This document shows positions 34,030 to 42,566 of a stretch of 64,000 bases of DNA, piece by piece. The stretch is taken from NCBI RefSeq assembly GCF_003289645.1, contig NZ_QLYX01000001.1:496001-560000 (forward strand), written 5' to 3'. The notes under the pieces are model-generated. The model was not told the DNA's origin and ran no database searches. It saw only the letters and a program-made list of their open reading frames with translations. Origin of the DNA: Actinomadura craniellae. GTDB taxonomy: Bacteria > Actinomycetota > Actinomycetes > Streptosporangiales > Streptosporangiaceae. The translations under genes and the position numbers were made by a program. Numbering within the stretch: position 1 is the first letter of the stretch; every line of letters starts with the position of its first letter.

Positions 34030-35280
34030 CTACTCGGGGGTGGAGAAGGTGATGACGAGGCGGCTGTGCCTCTTGTCGACCACCAGGCCGCCGGGAAGAG
34101 CGTGGGCAGGAGTCCGGGCCGGGTGGACGTGCAGGGTCGGGGACGGGCGGCCCGCCGCGTCCCACGCCCGAATCTGGTCGGTCATCCGGGTGGCGGCGGC
34201 GGTGGCGTCCGGCCCGTGGGCGTAGGCGCCGAGTTCGAAGAAGGTCCTCTCCTCGTTCGGACGCACGCCCGCCTGGTAGCAGAGGTTCGGCCCGTCGACG
34301 AACGCGGCGTTTCCGAAGCGGCGATCCGGCTTGACCAGGCCGCTGTCGACGGCGGGCTGCGAGGCGACAAGCAGCGCGAATCCGGGGCTGCGGGCCGCCA
34401 GCCACAGATCCAGGTCCGGGACCGGCCGCCACGCTTTGATGAACACCTGCGACCAGGACTCGGCCCGGTCGGTGTCCAGCACACCTTCGAGCGCGTCCCC
34501 GTCGACGTGCCTGAGGGCGCTGTCGTCCTCGTCGAGCCACAGGTGCACGCCGTCGGCCAGCGGGACAGCGCGGCCGGTGCTCTCGCCGGCGCCCTGCATC
34601 GGGACGAACCCGCACAGCAGATGGTTGCTGCTCACCAGATGGCCGCCGGACTTGCGCAGCGCCCAGCTACGGGTCATGCCCAGGGTCCGCAGCGGGACGA
34701 CCAGCACCCCGGTGTCGGTGAGCTGGCTGCTCCACGCGGGTGGGATGTCCCAGGCACCGACCGTCACGATGATCAGGTCGTAGGAGCGGCGCGGCTCGAC
34801 CTCGAACTCCGCATCGGCACAGATGACCGTCACGTCGTTGTATCCGGCGGCGTCCAGACAGGTGCTCGCCCGGTCGGTGACCTCCGGGTCGATGTCTACG
34901 GTGGTGACTGACCCTGTCGGACCGACCAACTCCCGCAGCAGTGCCGCGTTGTAGCCGCCGCTACCGATTTCGAGGACGTGACGTCCGGTGAGTTCACCGA
35001 GCGCGTCCGCGGACTGCCTGAGCATCTCGGCGATCATGTTCGGCGCCGAGATCGAGGAGAGGTTCACACCGTCCTCGCTGCGCCGGGTGATGATCGCAGT
35101 GTCGGCGTAGGCTTCCTCCAACGGGATGCCCGGAGTGAAGAGCTCTCGGGGGACCGTGCGCAGGGCGCGCTCGACGTCAGGACGCATGGAGTTCCCCAGT
35201 CGACCAAAAGCTTTGATGATCTTGTCTACGAGCGCGTTGCGCAGCTCTGCGGAACTGGTCGTCGCGGTGTCGATGCTCAT
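34030..35280 (-). CDS. Isoaspartyl O-methyltransferase homologue of FxLD lanthipeptide systems
   Basis: 416 residues. The N-terminal PIMT-like domain has ITRRSEDGVNLSSISAPNM and HVLEIGSGGYNAALLREL (SAM motif I), with a C-terminal extension of about 200 residues characteristic of the FxLD-system methyltransferases. Known relatives methylate an Asp of a class I lanthipeptide, forming succinimide and then isoaspartate. First gene of the operon, 20 bases before the precursor; ggggag site before the ATG. Confidence 0.9.
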   Translation of the reverse strand: MSIDTATTSSAELRNALVDKIIKAFGRLGNSMRPDVERALRTVPRELFTPGIPLEEAYADTAIITRRSEDGVNLSSISAPNMIAEMLRQSADALGELTGRHVLEIGSGGYNAALLRELVGPTGSVTTVDIDPEVTDRASTCLDAAGYNDVTVICADAEFEVEPRRSYDLIIVTVGAWDIPPAWSSQLTDTGVLVVPLRTLGMTRSWALRKSGGHLVSSNHLLCGFVPMQGAGESTGRAVPLADGVHLWLDEDDSALRHVDGDALEGVLDTDRAESWSQVFIKAWRPVPDLDLWLAARSPGFALLVASQPAVDSGLVKPDRRFGNAAFVDGPNLCYQAGVRPNEERTFFELGAYAHGPDATAAATRMTDQIRAWDAAGRPSPTLHVHPARTPAHALPGGLVVDKRHSRLVITFSTPE

Positions 35281-35300
35281 GCTGCCTCTCCCCGGCTTGT

Positions 35301-35528
35301 CTAGGCCCTCACGGTTCGGATGGCCTGCTGTCGTCCTGCTGCCTGCGTGATCGCCATTCGGTCCTCAACCCGCTCCGAGTTCCGCGAGACGATCACGGTT
35401 TCCCAGCCCTCCGGGAGGAGGACCGATCCGATGTACAGGGCGACGAACTGACGGCTGCTCGGCCCGAAGCTCACCGCTCACTCCGGCCACCGCGCATCAA
35501 GGCGCGCAGCGACTTCGACCGGGGTCAT
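35301..35528 (-). pseudogene. Small gene with premature stop (pseudogene candidate)
   Basis: The ATG at 35526-35528 overlaps the stop of the HATPase gene (ATGA). The frame starts MTPVEVAARLDARWPE and hits TGA at codon 17 (35478-35480), then stays open to codon 75 (AVSFGPSSRQFVALYIG ...). A TGG to TGA change would explain it, since small actinobacterial proteins with an N-terminal ARLDARWPEW-like block accompany such ATPases. Alternatively a GTG at 35474 starts a shorter, functional 57-residue protein. Confidence 0.45.
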
Positions 35529-35947
35529 CGTTCACCGTCACTGACGAATCGGGCCCGGACGGTTTTGCCGCCTGTGCCGGACGCCTGTGTCCACCAGGAG
35601 ACGGCCAGAGCTTCGACGATGTTCAACCCTCGTCCGTCCTCGGCGGTCTTTTCAGGCGTTCGCCGCTGCGGCATTCCGGGAGCGTCGTCCCAGACAGCGA
35701 TCTCGATCGTCTCGGTCGTGTGCCGTTCGATGACGAGATGGATCTCGGTGGCGTCATTGACCAGCGAATTCGTCACGAACTCGGACACGCACAGCGCGAC
35801 GTCCTCCGTCAGAGTGCTGAGTCCCCACTTGCCCAGCGCCTCGGTGACCTTGCCACGGGCCGCTTCGGGTGCGCGGGTACCGACCGTGAGCTTGAAGGCA
35901 CGCAAGCACTGCGGATCATTGATCGAAGGGAGAACGGAGAACGTCAC
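35525..35947 (-). CDS. Anti-sigma-factor-type ATP-binding protein (HATPase_c)
   Basis: 140 residues from a GTG. SEFVTNSLVNDATEIHL is the N-box-like segment, and AVWDDAPGMPQRR and GRGLNIVEALAVSW supply the ATP-binding loops; the length is that of a single RsbW-like domain. It follows an XRE regulator in the same direction and precedes the small broken gene. It is the shorter of two such ATPases in this region. It may act on sigma factors or on the neighbouring XRE regulator. Confidence 0.88.
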   Translation of the reverse strand: MTFSVLPSINDPQCLRAFKLTVGTRAPEAARGKVTEALGKWGLSTLTEDVALCVSEFVTNSLVNDATEIHLVIERHTTETIEIAVWDDAPGMPQRRTPEKTAEDGRGLNIVEALAVSWWTQASGTGGKTVRARFVSDGER

Positions 35948-36036
35948 GAGTGACCCCAGGGTTCGGTGAGCGGCAGTTCCCTACTCGAAGGCGAACTTTG
36001 CGTCACCTGACACTGACGCGGGGACCACGGCGGCGG

Positions 36037-36912
36037 CTAGGGCGTTGCACGACCTTGCACGAAATTCTTCGCGGCCTGGATTTCCTGCTGGGCGGCGTCT
36101 CCGTAGACGGCGTGACGCTGCTGATGGTCGAAAACCTTCCCAAAATAGGTCAAATCGGTAGGCTGTGAAGTCTGGAGAACGCCGGACCAGAACTCTTGCC
36201 ATACCTTGCGGTCGTCGAACAGATAGAAGCCCTCGCCTGGAAAGAGCTTCCGAGTCGCGCCAAGGGGGATGATGCCGACCGCGACATGTGGTCTGCGTGG
36301 ACCCGCTGCGACCAAGCTGCTGAGGAAATCGAGCTGCTCGGCCATGGCGTCGGCTCCGCCGATCACGTTGTACAGCACGGTCGCCTCGAGCACGAACGAG
36401 AAAGCCGGACCACCGCCCTCAGTGACGAGGGGCTGCATGGTCAGCCGGTTGCGAGCTGCGATGTCCACGTCGTGGACCGACAGGCCATGCAATCGTGCCC
36501 AGATCAGACGCTGGGTCCGGGCATACTCGAACGTCTGGAGAATGCCGGGGACGTGGAGCGACTCGTAGATGCGCGCCAGCTTTACGCCCTCGAACTCAGA
36601 GAGCCCCTGCGCCTGGATCGCCGCCTGCCCCAATTTGAGCCGCCGCCGGTACTCCAGCCACATTGAATCGACTTCGCGACTCGCAGCGATCAGTTCCGGG
36701 AGCCGTCCTTCGGCACCGCAGGCGAGTACCCACGTGCGGATATCGGCCTCGGACAGGCGTGTTTTTCCGCTCTCACTCCGGGAGATCTTCGATGCCGAGA
36801 AGCCGGTTCTGGCGGCTAGGGCCGCAGCGGACAGGCCGACATCCAGACGTAGATCTCGAAGCCGAACGCCGAGGGCCTGCTTGGCCGCCTCGGATGGTTG
36901 ATGATCTGACAC
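36037..36912 (-). CDS. XRE-family helix-turn-helix regulator with DUF5753-type C-terminal domain
   Basis: About 291 residues from a GTG at 36912, just 7 bases after the DUF6879 stop; a longer frame to 36993 would overlap that gene. Helix-turn-helix at about residues 15-65 (VRLRDLRLDVGLSAAALAAR ... SKISRSESGK), then HVPGILQTFEYARTQRL and VGIIPLGATRKLFPGEGFYLFDD typical of DUF5753. It forms a regulator pair with DUF6879 and lies upstream of the HATPase gene. Probably governs a local regulon, perhaps the lanthipeptide operon. Confidence 0.88.
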   Translation of the reverse strand: MSDHQPSEAAKQALGVRLRDLRLDVGLSAAALAARTGFSASKISRSESGKTRLSEADIRTWVLACGAEGRLPELIAASREVDSMWLEYRRRLKLGQAAIQAQGLSEFEGVKLARIYESLHVPGILQTFEYARTQRLIWARLHGLSVHDVDIAARNRLTMQPLVTEGGGPAFSFVLEATVLYNVIGGADAMAEQLDFLSSLVAAGPRRPHVAVGIIPLGATRKLFPGEGFYLFDDRKVWQEFWSGVLQTSQPTDLTYFGKVFDHQQRHAVYGDAAQQEIQAAKNFVQGRATP

Positions 36913-36919
36913 CAAGGGC

Positions 36920-37450
36920 TCAAGCGGAGATCGTCTGGGCGCGGTACTCGTGGTGCGGGACCGCAAGCCTCCACGCCCGGTCGAAGGCGTCACGGCAGAA
37001 CTTCACCACGTCAGGCTCGGTGGAGTACTGCGCCTCCACCAGCTCGCTCGCATCCGCGTCCAGCACGTTGAAGACCACCGCGCTGTCGTCAAGTATCAGG
37101 CAGTCGTTGCCAGGTAGGGCCTCTACGGACACCAGACGGCGGGGCAGCCACCGCAGACCCTCACCGGCATCTACGGTGATCCCGCTGTGGATGACGGCCA
37201 TGCGCTGGTAATCCGACAGAGGCTCGGAAACCACTCTCACCCGATTGAAGGATCGGCCGGTTTCCATGTACGCGGTCGTGAAGTACTCCAACCAGCGACG
37301 ATAGTGAGCGGTCACAGCGTCCAGGTCGCCGGACCGCCAGTTGTCGAACACCGCAGCATCGGTACCGTAGTAGTCCCGTAGCTCGATCTTGAGCACGTCA
37401 CGGGCGTTGTCGATCAGGTCCGACCATCGCTGTGTCGAGATCGACTCCAT
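36920..37450 (-). CDS. DUF6879-type protein, partner of XRE regulator
   Basis: 176 residues. The pattern TTAYMETGRSFNRVRVVSEPLSDYQRM...RRLVSVEALPGNDCLILDDSAVVFNV...EYSTE-like end is that of DUF6879, small proteins typically encoded beside XRE regulators in actinomycetes. The ATG has a strong aaggag site located inside the end of the preceding small gene; the two overlap by 53 bases. Molecular role unknown. Confidence 0.85.
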   Translation of the reverse strand: MESISTQRWSDLIDNARDVLKIELRDYYGTDAAVFDNWRSGDLDAVTAHYRRWLEYFTTAYMETGRSFNRVRVVSEPLSDYQRMAVIHSGITVDAGEGLRWLPRRLVSVEALPGNDCLILDDSAVVFNVLDADASELVEAQYSTEPDVVKFCRDAFDRAWRLAVPHHEYRAQTISA

Positions 37451-37694
37451 AGCGCTCCTTCACGTACTTCCGGACGAAGTGATCGATGGTCCGGGTGGAC
37501 AACTCGCAGAACGTCTCATCATCGCCGAGCGCGACGAGTTGCGCCGCGACCTTCGCGCCGCGTCGCTTCCCCTGCACGACCCAGGAGTCACGATCAGTGG
37601 CGTAGAAGGTTTCGCACATCTTGTCGCCCGACGAGTCGGGGTCCTTGACGTAGAAGCTAACGACAATGCCGTCTCCAGTATCAGGGGATTGCAT
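37398..37694 (-). CDS. Small hypothetical protein overlapping DUF6879
   Basis: 98 residues, ATG at 37694 with a good ggagg site. Sequence SFYVKDPDSSGDKMCETFYATDRDSWVVQGKRR..., with a C-terminal helix-rich half, is seen with XRE/DUF6879 sets but has no named function. Its 3' end overlaps the DUF6879 gene by 53 bases, an unusually long coding overlap. Function unknown. Confidence 0.75.
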   Translation of the reverse strand: MQSPDTGDGIVVSFYVKDPDSSGDKMCETFYATDRDSWVVQGKRRGAKVAAQLVALGDDETFCELSTRTIDHFVRKYVKERYGVDLDTAMVGPDRQRP

Positions 37695-37784
37695 GACCTT
37701 GCACCTCCGGTCGTGGCGCGAACTGCCACGCTCACCGTAGGGCGCTGCCCCCTGACCGACATGAACCGGAGGAATACCCGCAGC

Positions 37785-39026
37785 TCAGTCGAGGTGGAAT
37801 CGCTGTGACATGCCGCGTAGTGCCTCCCGCAGGCTCACCCGCTCGGCGTACACGAGAGACCGTAGCGTCGCCCGCGCGACCGGATGGTTCCGTACAAGCT
37901 GAGGTGCGATCCGTTCGGCCACCTGAAGTTCCGCCAAGGCTTTCTCGCGGTCGCCGGTCCACAGCCGGCACTTGGCCAGATCCATGTGATGGTGACCCTG
38001 ACGGGACGCCGGCAACGCCGCGATAACACGAGGGTCACTGCGTTCTGCAAGCGCGAGCGCCCGGTCGTGCTCTCCGACCTCGATCGCGACGGAGACGCCG
38101 TGTACTGCAACATTGCCCGCTGAGAAGGTGAGGGAATGTCGGTCGAAGAAGTCGACCGCCGCAGGCTCCAAGCGGGTTGCAGCCTCACCTGCGACCGTGA
38201 TCCATCCGCTCGCCTGCTCTGCCGCGCCACTCCTTGCGGCCGAAACCGCCGCGCGTAGGGCGATCGCCCCCCACGCACGCAGGGCGAGAGGCTCCCCGGC
38301 ATGGTAGGGCTCATCGAGCATGTGCTGAGCCTTCGCCCCCAAAGCGAGTGCGTCGGCGTAGTCCTCGGTGGTCCACATGTCCCACATCCGCATCCACGCT
38401 GCCACCGCAGGCAGCACCGGGTCTCCGGACCGATCCGCAGCCCAGGTGGCGCGTTCTGCGGCGATCGCGACCAACTCGGGGTGTCCGAGCGAATGCGCCG
38501 CCGTATGTGCGAACTTGCAGGCGACCGCGTAGACCGCATACGCCTCCTCACGCTCTCGACCAGCGGCGGCCTCTGCCAGCGCCCGGCTTTCCCGCAGCAG
38601 ATCGGGGATCAGCTCCAGCACCTTGCTGTTGAGCGCCGCGTCGCGGAGCGCATGAAGCTGCCGAGTTCGCTTCCACAGGGCCGCCGACGAGGCCGGTCGG
38701 CCGTCGAAGACCGGAGCGAGGTCGTAGCGGCGCAGCTCCCGAACGATCGTTGAGGCCGAGACCTGCCACCGGTTCTCCTCGGGAGCCGAGATGTACGGCC
38801 GGGCGATGAGGTCATTGGGATGGACATGAAGGGCAGAGGCCAGCCTGTTGATGAGCGCAGCGCTGTCCAGTTCGATCAGACCACGCTCGACCTTCGACAC
38901 CCACCCCTGGCTCCGCCCCAGCTCCGCGGCGAGGTCAGCCTGGGTGAGACCCAGGCGCAACCGGTACCGCTTCACGCGCTCGCCGATGGTCTCTCGTTCT
39001 TCAAGCACAAGACCACTATGTCTCAC
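37785..39026 (-). CDS. XRE-family regulator with long helical C-terminal domain
   Basis: Up to 413 residues; the start at GTG 39026 lacks a clear site and GTG 39008 is an alternative. Helix-turn-helix at about residues 14-70 (ERVKRYRLRLGLTQADLAAELGRSQGWVSKVERGL). The rest is Ala/Arg-rich helix, with a tetratricopeptide-like look (LALAERSDPRVIAALPASRQG...LAELQVAERIAP). It lies after the insertion-element remnant. Fourth XRE-type regulator in a 13.5-kb region. Confidence 0.85.
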   Translation of the reverse strand: MRHSGLVLEERETIGERVKRYRLRLGLTQADLAAELGRSQGWVSKVERGLIELDSAALINRLASALHVHPNDLIARPYISAPEENRWQVSASTIVRELRRYDLAPVFDGRPASSAALWKRTRQLHALRDAALNSKVLELIPDLLRESRALAEAAAGREREEAYAVYAVACKFAHTAAHSLGHPELVAIAAERATWAADRSGDPVLPAVAAWMRMWDMWTTEDYADALALGAKAQHMLDEPYHAGEPLALRAWGAIALRAAVSAARSGAAEQASGWITVAGEAATRLEPAAVDFFDRHSLTFSAGNVAVHGVSVAIEVGEHDRALALAERSDPRVIAALPASRQGHHHMDLAKCRLWTGDREKALAELQVAERIAPQLVRNHPVARATLRSLVYAERVSLREALRGMSQRFHLD

Positions 39027-39300
39027 GCCCCTCCACCCAGCGCATCAGCGAGTCCGTAAACCGGGCCGGTTCCTTCTTCTCCGCGGTGCTCAACCTGCCA
39101 GGATTGCCGCTGGCATCGGCGTCGGCCTGAGCCGTCCAATTACGCAGACACGACTCGCTGATACCGAGACTTTTCGCGATCAACGAGACCGGCTTGTCGC
39201 CCTGACGGGCCAACTCGATCGCGCGTTACCGGAACTCCGGAGGGTGGTACAGGCACGAACGATCTCCTTCGGAAGATCGTCGAACCATATCTCTCTCAAC
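39016..39300 (-). pseudogene. IS3-family transposase OrfA remnant
   Basis: Reading leftward from about 39258, the frame gives YHPPEFR, then a TAA (39226-39228), then RAIELARQGDKPVSLIAKSLGISESCLRNW, the helix-turn-helix of IS3-type OrfA. The frame then degenerates (RFTDSLMRW) into the following regulator gene, and no OrfB is present. A possible end of the element lies near 39345-39370. It sits directly against the right repeat copy, so a transposition or deletion event probably shaped this boundary. Confidence 0.75.
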
Positions 39301-39408
39301 ACCCATGCCCGTCAAACAGGAGCACTATCAAACTGTCCGCGCTACGGGGAAGTCCAAGACGGCACCGACGGCTAGTGGAAGTGTCTCTCACCTGGTGAAG
39401 TCCACCCC

Positions 39409-39567
39409 TTGTCCTTTTTGGCACCGGGTGCCATCATGGCTCGGACTGCTTATCGGCCCGACCTCCCGCGGGCGTTTGTTGCGTTCCAAGGCCAGCTGTC
39501 CTGCGTCGTCGGGCCCACCAACGTGGAGGTAACCCATGGGACGCTTGACCGGCAAGGTCGCTTTCAT
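39409..39567 (+). repeat. Right copy of direct repeat: intact leader and start of the SDR gene
   Basis: The counterpart of 28867-29024, 10,542 bases to the left. It contains TGGCACC-G-GGTGCCA (39419-39433), a good gtggagg ribosome site and the ATG of the SDR gene at 39536. The palindrome is conserved between copies while the intervening leader differs at scattered bases, so it is probably an operator. Confidence 0.8.
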
Positions 39568-40342
39568 CACCGGTGCCGCTCGGGGCCAGGGGCGCGCGGA
39601 GGCCGTCCGGCTCGCCGCCGAGGGCGCGGACATCATCGCGATCGACATCGCCGGGAACCCCAGCGCGTACGTCAAGTACCCCGAGGCCACGCAGGACGAG
39701 CTGGACGAGACGGCCAAGCTCGTCGAGGAGCAGGGCCGGGGCGCCCTGGTCCGGCAGGCGGACGTGCGCGACCTGGCCGCGCTGGAGGCGGTGGTCCGGG
39801 ACGGCGTCGCCCGGTTCGGCCGGCTGGACATCGTGGTGGCCAACGCGGGCATCGTGAACTACGGCCGCACCTGGGAGATCACCGAGGAGCAGTGGCAGGA
39901 CCTGATCGACATCAACCTCACCGGGGTGTGGAAGACGGTCAAGGCCACCGTGCCGACGCTCATCGAGCAGGGCCAGGGCGGCTCGATCATCATCACCAGC
40001 TCGGTGGCGGGCCTGAAGGGGCTGCCCTTCCTCGCCCACTACGCCAGCTCCAAGCACGGTGTCGTCGGCCTGGCCAAGACCCTGGCCAACGAGCTGGGCG
40101 AGCACGACATCAGGGTCAACACGGTCCACCCGCACGGTGTCCGGACCGGCATGACCGACGGCTCGATGCAGGAGTACCTGGAGCAGTCGCCCCTCCTCGG
40201 CCCCCTCTACATGGGGACGCTGCCCTACCAGGTGGTCGAGCCGGAGGACATCGCCAACATGGTCGCCTTCCTGGCCTCCGACGAGGGCAAGTACATCACC
40301 GGCGCCCAGATGCGCGTCGACCTCGGCGCCCTCAACCGGTAG
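39536..40342 (+). CDS. Mycofactocin-coupled SDR family oxidoreductase
   Basis: 268 residues. FITGAARGQGRAEAVRLAAEG then IDIAGNPSAYVKYPEA and DELDETAKLVEEQGR, with the strand-2 insertion of the mycofactocin-linked family, and the active site IITSSVAGL with YASSKHG (Tyr-x3-Lys). It ends one base from the stop of the convergent mftF gene. It probably uses mycofactocin to re-oxidise its bound NADH. The substrate alcohol is unknown. Strong ggagg site. Confidence 0.92.
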   Translation: MGRLTGKVAFITGAARGQGRAEAVRLAAEGADIIAIDIAGNPSAYVKYPEATQDELDETAKLVEEQGRGALVRQADVRDLAALEAVVRDGVARFGRLDIVVANAGIVNYGRTWEITEEQWQDLIDINLTGVWKTVKATVPTLIEQGQGGSIIITSSVAGLKGLPFLAHYASSKHGVVGLAKTLANELGEHDIRVNTVHPHGVRTGMTDGSMQEYLEQSPLLGPLYMGTLPYQVVEPEDIANMVAFLASDEGKYITGAQMRVDLGALNR

Positions 40343-40343
40343 G

Positions 40344-41840
40344 TCACCGCGCACCACGGCCGAGCCGCGCTCTCGTCCACCCGTTCCGGCGGAGGGACGA
40401 GAGCGCCTCGGGCAGGCGGACGTCCGGGCGCAGCGGAGCGGCCGAGCGCGCGCGGACCGCCGCCACCGCGACCCCGGACCCGTAGGCGACGTCCTCGGCG
40501 AGCCGCAGGACGAGGTAGCGGGCGGGATCGACGGCGGGCCGCTCCCGCAGCCACTCCAGCGCGATGGGCGTGACCATCGCCGCGGCGGCGGCGCGGGCGA
40601 GGCCGCCCGACCGTGTCCGGCGCCCGCAGCCGGCCAGGGCGAGCAGGCCGACCGGCCACCACTCGCGGCGCAGCGCGTGCCCGAGCCCGGCGGCGTCGGC
40701 GACGACGCCCTTGGCGACGATGGTGACGGCCAGCTCCGGCCCGGCGGGCAGCCGTGCCAGCCGCCGGGCCAGCAGCGCCGCCGCCAGACCCCCGCACGCG
40801 ACGGCCGGCACCGGGTGCCCCCGGGCGAGCAGGCCGAGGACGGCCAGGTTCCACAGCGACGGGCGGGCGGGGGCGAGCCGGCCGGGATGCCGCCGGGCCA
40901 GGTCGGCGGCGGACGTGCCGTACTCGTGCCGCCGCCGGGCCCAGCCCACCGGGTGCAGCCGCGGCGTGTGGGTGACCTGGGCGGCGGGCTCGTAACGGAC
41001 GTTCCACCCGCGGTCCCCCAGCCGCCAGACGAAGTCGACGTCCTCGCCCAGCCGCATCTCCTCGTCGAACGGGTCTCCCGCCAGCGCCGCCACCCGCACC
41101 AGCAGGGTCGCGGTCGGCACGAAGCCGAGCCGGCCGCCCGGGCGCACCAGCGCGGGCCGGCCGCCCATGTCGAGCGCGGACCGGACGGCCTCGTACCGGG
41201 CCAGCAGCCGTAGGTCCCCGGGCCGGGGCAGCACCCGGGGGGCGACGGCGGCGACCCGCGGGTCGTCGAAGTGCGGTATGAGGATGTCGAGCCAGCCGTC
41301 CCGGGGCCGGCAGTCGGAGTCCACGAACGCGGCGAACGGGGTCTCCACCAGCCGCAGCCCGGTGTTGCGCGCGGCGGCGGGGCCCCGGTTGCGGGCGTGC
41401 CGCACCAGCCGCGCGCCGTGCGCCGCGGCCGCGCGGCGCAGCGGCCCGGGGTCCGGCGACCCGTCGTCCACCACGATCGCCGGCACGCCCGCGATGGCCG
41501 CCAGGCACCGCTCCAGCTCGTCGGCCCGCCCGAAGGCCGGGATCACGACCGTCACGTCGTGCGGGCCGGGGCGCGGTGCCGGAACCGGACGGGCCAGGCC
41601 GTGGTCGAGGAGCTGGCGGGCCAGCGCCCGCCCGACGGGCGAGGGGTCGGCCAGGCCCCGCCCGCCTGCCCGGCGCAGCGCCGCCAGGTGCGGCCGGGCG
41701 GCCTCGGCCAGCCGCACCACTTTCCAGGGCGCGCCGCCGGCGGCCACCCGCCCGCCCGACCAGAGGGACGTGCCCTGGTCCAGCGCGACGGGGAAGTCCG
41801 CGGGAAGCGCGAAGGAACGCCGGGACGACGGGGCGCTCAC
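40344..41840 (-). CDS. mftF: Mycofactocin glycosyltransferase MftF
   Basis: 498 residues from a GTG overlapping the mftE stop (GTGA). The GT2 glycosyltransferase domain has VTVVIPAFGRADELERCL, VDDGSPDPG and the metal-binding FVDSDCRPRDGWL (Asp-Ser-Asp); a long Ala/Arg/Leu-rich C-terminal half has hydrophobic segments that suggest membrane contact. MftF adds the glucose oligosaccharide to the redox core of mycofactocin. Position at the end of mftABCDE supports the call. Confidence 0.93.
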   Translation of the reverse strand: MSAPSSRRSFALPADFPVALDQGTSLWSGGRVAAGGAPWKVVRLAEAARPHLAALRRAGGRGLADPSPVGRALARQLLDHGLARPVPAPRPGPHDVTVVIPAFGRADELERCLAAIAGVPAIVVDDGSPDPGPLRRAAAAHGARLVRHARNRGPAAARNTGLRLVETPFAAFVDSDCRPRDGWLDILIPHFDDPRVAAVAPRVLPRPGDLRLLARYEAVRSALDMGGRPALVRPGGRLGFVPTATLLVRVAALAGDPFDEEMRLGEDVDFVWRLGDRGWNVRYEPAAQVTHTPRLHPVGWARRRHEYGTSAADLARRHPGRLAPARPSLWNLAVLGLLARGHPVPAVACGGLAAALLARRLARLPAGPELAVTIVAKGVVADAAGLGHALRREWWPVGLLALAGCGRRTRSGGLARAAAAAMVTPIALEWLRERPAVDPARYLVLRLAEDVAYGSGVAVAAVRARSAAPLRPDVRLPEALSSLRRNGWTRARLGRGAR

Positions 41841-42565
41841 GGCCCGGCCCCGCCGGGGTCGAGCAGCCGGCCCCGGGCGTCCACCCGCCCGCCGCCGACC
41901 CGGCGGGCGACGGACGCCACCATGGCCCGCACGATCTCGTCGCCCCGCCCGGCCGAGGCCCCGGCTGGGTCGCCGAGGACACCGGACGGCGAGACGGCGC
42001 GGACCCCCTGGGCGACCAGCGCGGGCATGATCGCGGCGAGCGGCCGGGTCTCCCCGGTGACCGCGTCGAACGGCCGCACCAGCTCGGGGGCCAGATGCAG
42101 CATGACGGAGGTCTCGGTGACCCCGGCGTGCGCGTCGCCGCCCGGGACGCCGCAGCCCGCCCAGGCGACCTGGTGCCCCTCGGCGCGCATCCGGCGCACG
42201 GCGGCGTCGAGCGCGGCGACGTTGCCGCCGTGCCCGTTGACGAAGACGACCCGCCCGGCCCACAGCGCGAGCGAGCGCACGGTCTCCACGATCACGGCGC
42301 GCAGCGCCTCCTGCCCGATCGAGATCGTGCCGGGGAAACCGGCGTGCTCGCCGCTGGCGCCGTACGCGATCGCCGGTGCGACGAGCACCGGGGGGCCGGC
42401 CAGCGCGCCGGCCACGCGTTCGGCGACGGCCCGGGCGATCACGGTGTCGGTGGACAGCGGCAGGTGCGGCCCGTGCTGCTCGGTCGAGCCGACCGGCACC
42501 AGGACCAGCGGGTCCGCCCGGATGTCCGGCCAGGCGGCGCCCGCCAGATCGCCGTCCCCCGGCAT
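41837..42565 (-). CDS. mftE: Mycofactocin precursor peptide peptidase MftE (creatininase family)
   Basis: 242 residues. Creatininase-family metal motifs are PVGSTEQHGPHLPLSTDT and VNGHGGN, with GDAHAGVTETSVML later. MftE cleaves the modified MftA C terminus to release the Val-Tyr-derived core. Its gene starts one base after mftD ends and its stop overlaps mftF. Normal length, all key residues present. Confidence 0.94.
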   Translation of the reverse strand: MPGDGDLAGAAWPDIRADPLVLVPVGSTEQHGPHLPLSTDTVIARAVAERVAGALAGPPVLVAPAIAYGASGEHAGFPGTISIGQEALRAVIVETVRSLALWAGRVVFVNGHGGNVAALDAAVRRMRAEGHQVAWAGCGVPGGDAHAGVTETSVMLHLAPELVRPFDAVTGETRPLAAIMPALVAQGVRAVSPSGVLGDPAGASAGRGDEIVRAMVASVARRVGGGRVDARGRLLDPGGAGP

Positions 42566-42566
42566 G

